The notes under the pieces are model-generated. The model had not been told where the DNA came from. It saw only the letters and a program-made list of their open reading frames with translations, and did no database searches. 10,362 bases of DNA, taken from NCBI GenBank assembly GCA_050694015.1, contig JBOGWY010000382.1:1-10362 (forward strand), given 5' to 3'. This document shows, in pieces, positions 6,659 to 10,362 of this stretch. The position numbers and the translations under genes are program-made. The stretch is from JBOGWY01 sp050694015. GTDB lineage: Bacteria; Actinomycetota; CADDZG01; WHSQ01. The stretch's first letter is position 1. The number at the start of each line of letters is the position of its first letter.

Positions 6659-7147
6659 ATGCCGACGCTCCGTCTCGTGCTGGTCGTAGGTCTCCTCCTC
6701 GGAGCGGCCTGCGGCGCGGAAGCCCCACCGGCCAACGGTGGCTCGGCGGGGACCGAGACGGCCCCGGACTTCACGGTGGAGACGTTCGCCGACGGGACCT
6801 TCGCTCTCGGCGAACAGCGGGGCAAGGTGGTCGTACTCAACTTCTTCGAGTCGTGGTGACCGCAGTGCCGGGCGGAACAGCCCCACCTCAACCAGTTGGC
6901 TGAGGAGTATCGGGAAGTCGTCTTCATCGGCGTGTCGAACAACGACACCGTCGCCGACGGCAAGGACTACGCGGCCACCTTCGACGTTCCGTATCCCCTC
7001 GCGCACGGACCCGAGGTGTGGACCGCGTACGACGATCCCTTCCGGCCCACGACGGTCGTCATCTCGGCCGAGGGTGAGATCGTCGAGCGCTTCATCGGCG
7101 AGGTGACCGGCGACGAGGTCGCCGCAGTACTGGAGAAACTCGTCTAG
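6659..7147 (+). CDS. TlpA/thioredoxin-like lipoprotein, probable selenoprotein (Sec67-x-x-Cys70)
   Basis: Read through the in-frame TGA at 6857-6859, this is a 162-residue TlpA/ResA-type thiol-disulfide oxidoreductase. Residues 1-18 form a signal peptide with a slightly atypical lipobox (GAAC, C18), so it is probably an extracytoplasmic lipoprotein. A Gly/Ala linker leads into the redoxin domain (about 36-162): APDFTVETFADG, KVVVLNFFESW, then the active site W66-TGA67-P68-Q69-C70-R71, where family members have WCxxCR. The cis-Pro is P130 in FRPTTVVIS. The only other Cys is the lipidated one. Frame and homology continue after TGA for 95 residues, and two SECIS-like hairpins follow. A one-base error from TGC or TGT, or a pseudogene, is the alternative; intact flanking sequence argues against long-standing decay. 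There is no clear ribosome site at ATG 6659. It ends in a CTAG that also ends the convergent gene. Confidence 0.8.
6857..6859 (+). other. In-frame TGA, predicted selenocysteine codon
   Basis: This TGA replaces the first Cys codon of the CxxC motif (codon 67 of the TlpA-like gene). It is the only interruption in the frame between 6659 and 7147. Sec at the attacking position of a CxxC is the usual arrangement in redox selenoproteins. Confidence 0.78.
6865..6886 (+). promoter_or_regulatory. Candidate bacterial SECIS hairpin 1
   Basis: The stem is GTG (6865-6867)/CAC (6884-6886), a CC bulge, then GGGC (6870-6873)/GCCC (6880-6883), with apical loop GGAACA. The loop opens with two G, as in the E. 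coli fdhF element. It starts 15 bases after the TGA, at the short edge of the usual distance. It lies within the coding sequence, as bacterial SECIS elements do, and would recruit SelB. Confidence 0.5.
6886..6905 (+). promoter_or_regulatory. Candidate bacterial SECIS hairpin 2
   Basis: CCTCA (6886-6890) pairs with TGAGG (6901-6905). After an A-C mismatch, CC pairs with GG, closing loop AGTT (6894-6897) with G in second position. The loop begins 35 bases after the TGA, within the commonly used 16-37 range. It shares base 6886 with hairpin 1; either or both could act. Confidence 0.45.
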
Positions 7148-7728
7148 ACGGGCGGCTTCGGGTCGTACTGGATCCCGCGTCGCACCTCGACCGCGCGCTC
7201 GCGCGAGTGGAGCCGCGCGACCAGGTGAAGCGCCATGTCGATCCCGGCCGACACACCCGCCGCCGTGACGACGTTGCCGTCGTCGACGTAGCGCTCCTGT
7301 GTCTTCACCTGGATGGCGTTACCGAGGGAGCCGAGGAGCTCGAGCGCGTTCCAGTAGGTAGTCGCGGGCCGACCGTCGAGTAACCCGGCCGCCGCGTACA
7401 CGAGAGAGCCGGTGCACACGCTCGTCATCAACGTCCCACGATCGGCCGTCTTGCGAACCCAGCTCAGCATGTCGTCGTCCTTGAGCTCCCGGCGCGTGCC
7501 GATACCGCCGGGATAGACGAGGACGTCGATGGGAGGCGCCGAGTCCCACGCGTGATCGGGGATCACACGCAGACCCTTGGCGCACGTCACCGGTTCGGTC
7601 GTGCGCGCGAGCGTGAACACGTCGAGGCCGTCGTCGGGCCACAGTTGGGCCCAGTAAGACAGCACCTCCCAGGGCCCGGCGAAGTCGAGCTCCTCACAAC
7701 CGTCGAAGAGAAAGATCCCGATGTTCAT
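7144..7728 (-). CDS. DJ-1/PfpI (isonitrile hydratase-like) family protein
   Basis: This 194-residue class I glutamine amidotransferase-like protein has the DJ-1/PfpI fold. It opens IGIFLFDGCEELDFAGPWEVL, typical of the GlxA/isonitrile hydratase branch. The nucleophile elbow is SVCTGS with C105, followed by AAAGLLDGRPATTYW. The C-terminal QYDPKPP is a family hallmark, but the protein stops there, whereas relatives often run a little further. There is no AraC DNA-binding domain, so it is not a GlxA-type regulator. The substrate is unknown. Its ATG overlaps the TGA of acyl-CoA dehydrogenase C (ATGA, 7725-7728), so the two are coupled. Its TAG shares CTAG (7144-7147) with the stop of the convergent selenoprotein gene. 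Confidence 0.9.
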   Translation of the reverse strand: MNIGIFLFDGCEELDFAGPWEVLSYWAQLWPDDGLDVFTLARTTEPVTCAKGLRVIPDHAWDSAPPIDVLVYPGGIGTRRELKDDDMLSWVRKTADRGTLMTSVCTGSLVYAAAGLLDGRPATTYWNALELLGSLGNAIQVKTQERYVDDGNVVTAAGVSAGIDMALHLVARLHSRERAVEVRRGIQYDPKPPV

Positions 7729-8879
7729 TCGCCCAGCAGCGCCCTTCCGATGATCATCTTCTGGATCTCAGTCGTGCCGCCGCCGATCGAGATCAGCTTC
7801 GCGTCGCGCATCGAGCGTTCGATCGGAAACTCCTTGATGTAGCCGTAACCGCCGAAGATCTGCGTGGCCTCGGTCGCGTTCTTCATCGCGGCCTCCGCGA
7901 CGAAGTACTTCGCAACGCTCGCTTCGACCTCGTGCGGCAGTCCCTCCTGCTTGAGCCACGCGGCGCGGTAGAGCACGAGCCGGGCCGCATCGAGGTTCGC
8001 CTTCATCTCGGCGACCTTGTGCTGGATCGCCTGGTGCTTCGCGATCGGCTTGCCGAACGCGTTGCGCTCCTTCGCGTACGCGATCGCGGCGTCGAGCGAC
8101 GCCGTCATGCCTCCGACGGACGACGCGATCATCACGCAGCGCTCCCAGTCGAAGCATTCGAACGCGACCTGCCACAGGGCCGCGCCCTCCTGCCCGAGGA
8201 TCGCGTCGTTACTCACCCGGCAGTCGTCGAAATGGAGAAGCGACAGCGGCGACGATCGCGTGCCCATCTTGTCGAGGTCCTTGCCCACCGAGAAGCCGGG
8301 GTTGTCGGTCTCGACGATGAACGCGGTCACGCCCTTGCCCGGCCCGGCGTCCGCGTCGCTCACCGCGATCACGATGACCGAGTCCGCGATCGAGCCGTTC
8401 GTGATGAAGATCTTCGAGCCGTTGATGATCCAGTCGTTGCCGTCGCGGCGCGCGGTCGTCTTGATCCCGGCCGCGTCGGAGCCGGCCTCCGGTTCGGTGA
8501 TCGCCATCGCCCCGATCGCCTCGCCGGTGCACAGCTTCGGCAGATACTTGCGCTTCTGCTCATCGGTCCCGTGCAACCAGATGGGAACCGTGCCGATCGT
8601 GATGTGGGCGCCTACCGACAGGCCGAGCCCGGCGTCGTGACCGCCCTCGGCGAGCGCCTCCAACGCGAGGCACGTCGTGATGATGTCGGCGCCCGAGCCG
8701 CCGTGCTCCTCGGGGATCGGGAGGCCCAGGAGGCCGAACTCGCCGAGCTGGTTCCACACGTCGTGATCGAAGCGCCCCTCGACATCGCGCTCGTGCGCTC
8801 CCGGCTCCACCACCCGCGTCGCGAAGTCCTTTACCGACTTGTAGAACGCGAGCTGCTCTTCTGTGTGCCGGAAGTCCAT
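7725..8879 (-). CDS. Acyl-CoA dehydrogenase C (IVD/LCAD-type catalytic Glu)
   Basis: This is a full-length 384-residue acyl-CoA dehydrogenase. Signatures are ITEPEAGSDAAG (127-138), FITNG (158-162), R272 in ERNAFGKPIA, and QIFGGYGY (340-347). IGGGT at 365-369 puts G367 at the MCAD Glu position; E246 in FDWERCVM is the candidate catalytic base. It is clearly diverged from enzymes A and B, differing for example in the flap after LGQEG, so it is not a recent duplicate. It is the first gene of a coupled pair with the DJ-1/PfpI protein. The ATG at 8879 lies 34 bases from the divergent nitrobindin start; no clear ribosome site is visible. Electrons are expected to go to ETF (family knowledge). The chain length or branching of the substrate cannot be read from sequence. 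Confidence 0.95.
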   Translation of the reverse strand: MDFRHTEEQLAFYKSVKDFATRVVEPGAHERDVEGRFDHDVWNQLGEFGLLGLPIPEEHGGSGADIITTCLALEALAEGGHDAGLGLSVGAHITIGTVPIWLHGTDEQKRKYLPKLCTGEAIGAMAITEPEAGSDAAGIKTTARRDGNDWIINGSKIFITNGSIADSVIVIAVSDADAGPGKGVTAFIVETDNPGFSVGKDLDKMGTRSSPLSLLHFDDCRVSNDAILGQEGAALWQVAFECFDWERCVMIASSVGGMTASLDAAIAYAKERNAFGKPIAKHQAIQHKVAEMKANLDAARLVLYRAAWLKQEGLPHEVEASVAKYFVAEAAMKNATEATQIFGGYGYIKEFPIERSMRDAKLISIGGGTTEIQKMIIGRALLGE

Positions 8880-8913
8880 GGCCGAAGACTACGGCGGAAG
8901 GTATGAATCAAAG

Positions 8914-9381
8914 ATGGTGGAGCTGAACCCGGTCCTCGCGCCGCTCGCGTTCCTCGTCGGGACCTGGCGTGGCACCGGCGAGGGCCACTACCCGACGATC
9001 GAAGACTTCGCCTTCGAGGAGGAGCTCATGTTCTGGCACCTCGGTGGCGGCTTCCTCGCGCACATCCAGAAGACGTGGTCGCCGGCCGACCGCTCCCCGC
9101 TGCATTCCGAGCAGGGGTACTGGAAAATCCAGCCGACCGGAGTGGAACTCGTGGTCGCGCACTCGTTCGCGGTCGTCGAGATCGGCTACGGCTCACCCGA
9201 CGGTCACAGCATCACGATCGAGTCGAGAGACTTCGCCAAGACCACGAGTGCGAAGACGATCGATGCCGCCACGCGTCGCTACTCCGTCGACGGCAACCTC
9301 ATGAGCATCACCGTCGACATGGAGTTCGGCGGCCACCCGATGCAGCACCACCTCGATGCCGAGTTGAAACGGGTCGGTTAG
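8914..9381 (+). CDS. Nitrobindin-like heme-binding beta-barrel protein
   Basis: This 155-residue protein belongs to the nitrobindin/THAP4-like family of ten-stranded barrels. Characterised members bind ferric heme and convert peroxynitrite to nitrate. The opening LAPLAFLVGTWRGTGEGHYPTI (8-29) carries the family signature GxWxGxGxGxYPTI (16-29). The C-terminal MQHHL segment (143-147) supplies the expected axial heme ligand, H145 or H146. The start at ATG 8914 gives the usual family N-terminus, with GGAAGG 12 bases ahead. ATGs at 8863 or 8878 would overlap the divergent dehydrogenase gene and add non-family residues. It converges with the next gene; the stops overlap in TTAG (9378-9381). A role in nitrosative or oxidative defence is inferred from the family. 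Confidence 0.9.
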   Translation: MVELNPVLAPLAFLVGTWRGTGEGHYPTIEDFAFEEELMFWHLGGGFLAHIQKTWSPADRSPLHSEQGYWKIQPTGVELVVAHSFAVVEIGYGSPDGHSITIESRDFAKTTSAKTIDAATRRYSVDGNLMSITVDMEFGGHPMQHHLDAELKRVG

Positions 9382-9758
9382 TCCAGCGCGTCGGCGAGTC
9401 GAACCCCGAGAAGAGCAGCCCCTACCTCGGTCACGAGCAACATCACCGCGCGCGGCTTGGACAGATCGCGCCACCCACCGAGAGTTCCGATCGCGTCGGC
9501 GGCGTCCGCCATCGCAGAGGCCTCGAGCCACCTACGCGGCGAGCTGCCGCTATCCAGCGAATGGATGATCCCGAGGCCGATCGCGACGTCGCGCGCACCG
9601 AGGCCGCGGATCCCCATCTTCGAGACGACGTCCTCGGCGCGCTCGCCGACCCACATCTTGATCGTCCAGCGCGGCGCGAGGAAGCACAGCACTCCGATCA
9701 CGATGCGCGCCCATGCGAGCCCGCGCGCTAGTTCCTCGTCGCTCCAAGTGTCATCCAT
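9378..9758 (-). CDS. Small membrane protein, possibly DUF4267-like
   Basis: This 126-residue protein has an N-terminal hydrophobic segment (about 12-28, ARIVIGVLCFLAPRW). A conserved-looking RGLGARDVAIGLG block (51-63) follows, then RWLEASAMADAADA (75-88) and a C-terminal hydrophobic helix (about 102-124). The R-G-x-G-A-R-D and E-x-x-A-x-A-D-x-x-D pattern resembles small uncharacterised membrane proteins annotated as DUF4267; that assignment is from memory and tentative. The function is unknown. The ATG at 9758 lies within the end of the NUDIX gene (8-base overlap), pointing to one transcript with NUDIX and the cobalamin adenosyltransferase. Confidence 0.75.
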   Translation of the reverse strand: MDDTWSDEELARGLAWARIVIGVLCFLAPRWTIKMWVGERAEDVVSKMGIRGLGARDVAIGLGIIHSLDSGSSPRRWLEASAMADAADAIGTLGGWRDLSKPRAVMLLVTEVGAALLGVRLADALD

Positions 9759-10254
9759 CGCCCAATGCCTTTCTCACAATCACCCTGTCGTGCTCCCACG
9801 CCCAATCGACGTCGTCGACCTCGCCCGGTTCTACCCATCTGAAGTCCGCCACATCATCCGCAGCCTTCGGATCGCCCGAGGACAGCCTCGCGCGGAACCC
9901 GAGCGAGAGGACGAACTCGCCCTCGGGACCGTACTCGTGCGGGACCGCTTGCACGAAGTCGTCCATCGTCACGTCGATCTCGACGCCGAGCTCTTCCATC
10001 ACCTCGCGCCGAAGCCCGGCGAGTGGTTCCTCTCCGGGGCCGAGGAACCCGCCGGGGATGTCGTACTTACCCTTCTCGGGCTCGCGCCCGCGCTGGGTGA
10101 TGAGAGCGCGCCCGTCCCGCACAATGACGCAGCCGGCGGTGGGGGCCGAGTTCCGGTACCAGGAGCGCCCGCAGTTCGGGCACAGGTATCCGGTGGGTTC
10201 GTCGCCCGGCTCCAGTTCGCTGGCGCACGACGGGCAGAACTTGAACGGCTTCAC
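9751..10254 (-). CDS. NUDIX hydrolase with N-terminal zinc ribbon
   Basis: This 167-residue protein has a four-Cys zinc ribbon (C7, C10, C25, C28, as CPSC and CPNC) followed by a NUDIX domain. The NUDIX box GX5EX7REUXEEXGU is complete: G69, E75, R83, E84, E87, E88, G90. It hydrolyses a nucleoside diphosphate linked to another moiety, with Mg or Mn. The SQPWPFPxS motif of NudC NADH pyrophosphatase is absent, so an NADH role is not supported; the substrate is open. The GTG start overlaps the TGA of the upstream gene (GTGA, 10251-10254), indicating coupling. Confidence 0.92.
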   Translation of the reverse strand: MKPFKFCPSCASELEPGDEPTGYLCPNCGRSWYRNSAPTAGCVIVRDGRALITQRGREPEKGKYDIPGGFLGPGEEPLAGLRREVMEELGVEIDVTMDDFVQAVPHEYGPEGEFVLSLGFRARLSSGDPKAADDVADFRWVEPGEVDDVDWAWEHDRVIVRKALGDG

Positions 10255-10362
10255 TTCTCGCGCGACGGCGGCGCGCTCTTGCCGGCCTCGGCCTCGTCGA
10301 AACGAGCGAGTGCGAATAAGAGGTCGGATACCCGGTTGAGATAACGGAGCACCTCGGGGTCG
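10251..10362 (-). CDS. Cobalamin adenosyltransferase, PduO type (C-terminal fragment)
   Basis: Only the last 36 codons are in the window; the 5' part lies beyond 10362. They read DPEVLRYLNRVSDLLFALAR and then a charged tail ending in SREK. The RYLNRxSDLLFxLAR helix is the C-terminal hallmark of PduO/MMAB-type ATP:cob(I)alamin adenosyltransferase, which makes adenosylcobalamin, for example for methylmalonyl-CoA mutase. It overlaps the NUDIX gene by four bases. Confidence 0.88.
   Translation of the reverse strand, partial: DPEVLRYLNRVSDLLFALARFDEAEAGKSAPPSREK

Noticed and set aside
6659..6859. Reading the TGA as an ordinary stop, giving a 66-residue lipoprotein and a separate downstream gene
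   Set aside because: The first part would end just before the active site, and the second would lack a good start and the CxxC. The two halves together form one complete thioredoxin domain.
7144..7147. CTAG shared as stop codon by two convergent genes
   Set aside because: It is genuine in the sequence, but such overlaps are common in compact genomes and need no special explanation.
7932..8906. 324-codon plus-strand open frame opposite acyl-CoA dehydrogenase C
   Set aside because: Long antisense frames are expected in high-GC genes. It is Arg/Val/Leu-rich with no recognisable domain, and the minus-strand dehydrogenase is complete and typical.

Overview
The window is high-GC DNA from what looks like an actinobacterium, probably an uncultured Acidimicrobiia-like lineage. 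The main support is an RsiG homologue (a family known from Actinobacteria), a full-length DtxR-type regulator, several acyl-CoA dehydrogenases and a nitrobindin. GTG starts and 4-base ATGA/GTGA overlaps are common. The genus is not determinable from the sequence. No rRNA, tRNA, insertion sequence or CRISPR array was seen, and no gene-free stretch exceeds 300 bases.

Left part (1-3305). On the minus strand, in transcription order, lie a secreted coiled-coil M23 peptidoglycan peptidase, a BKACE (beta-keto acid cleavage) enzyme and an RsiG-like anti-sigma factor. The RsiG-like protein has two readable c-di-GMP-binding signatures, the second with His in place of Gln. Diverging from the peptidase gene is a DtxR/MntR-family metalloregulator with a mixed metal-ligand set. 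The roughly 170-base region between the two genes holds a short palindrome and a 10-base word that recurs just after the regulator gene.

Middle (3395-7147). A plus-strand protein resembles a degenerate class II aminoacyl-tRNA synthetase / HisZ fold. It converges on a two-gene, translationally coupled pair of acyl-CoA dehydrogenases on the minus strand. Diverging from that pair is the most striking gene of the window: a lipoprotein TlpA/thioredoxin-like protein whose frame is interrupted by one TGA exactly at the first Cys of the CxxC active site (W-TGA-P-Q-C-R). The frame stays open and homologous on both sides, and two hairpins of bacterial SECIS type follow the TGA. I read it as a 162-residue selenoprotein with a Sec-x-x-Cys centre.

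Right part (7144-10362). A DJ-1/PfpI protein is coupled to a third acyl-CoA dehydrogenase on the minus strand. A nitrobindin-like heme protein runs divergently on the plus strand. A minus-strand chain of overlapping genes then follows: the C-terminal end of a PduO-type cobalamin adenosyltransferase (cut by the window edge), a Zn-ribbon NUDIX hydrolase and a small membrane protein.

All three acyl-CoA dehydrogenases carry IGGGT where MCAD-type enzymes have YEGT. Each keeps a Glu in the helix position used by isovaleryl-CoA and long-chain enzymes. Together with the BKACE enzyme and the cobalamin adenosyltransferase, the metabolic theme is acyl-CoA and branched-chain or keto acid breakdown. The redox, heme and metal-sensing genes suggest an aerobic, oxidant-exposed lifestyle; this is inference.
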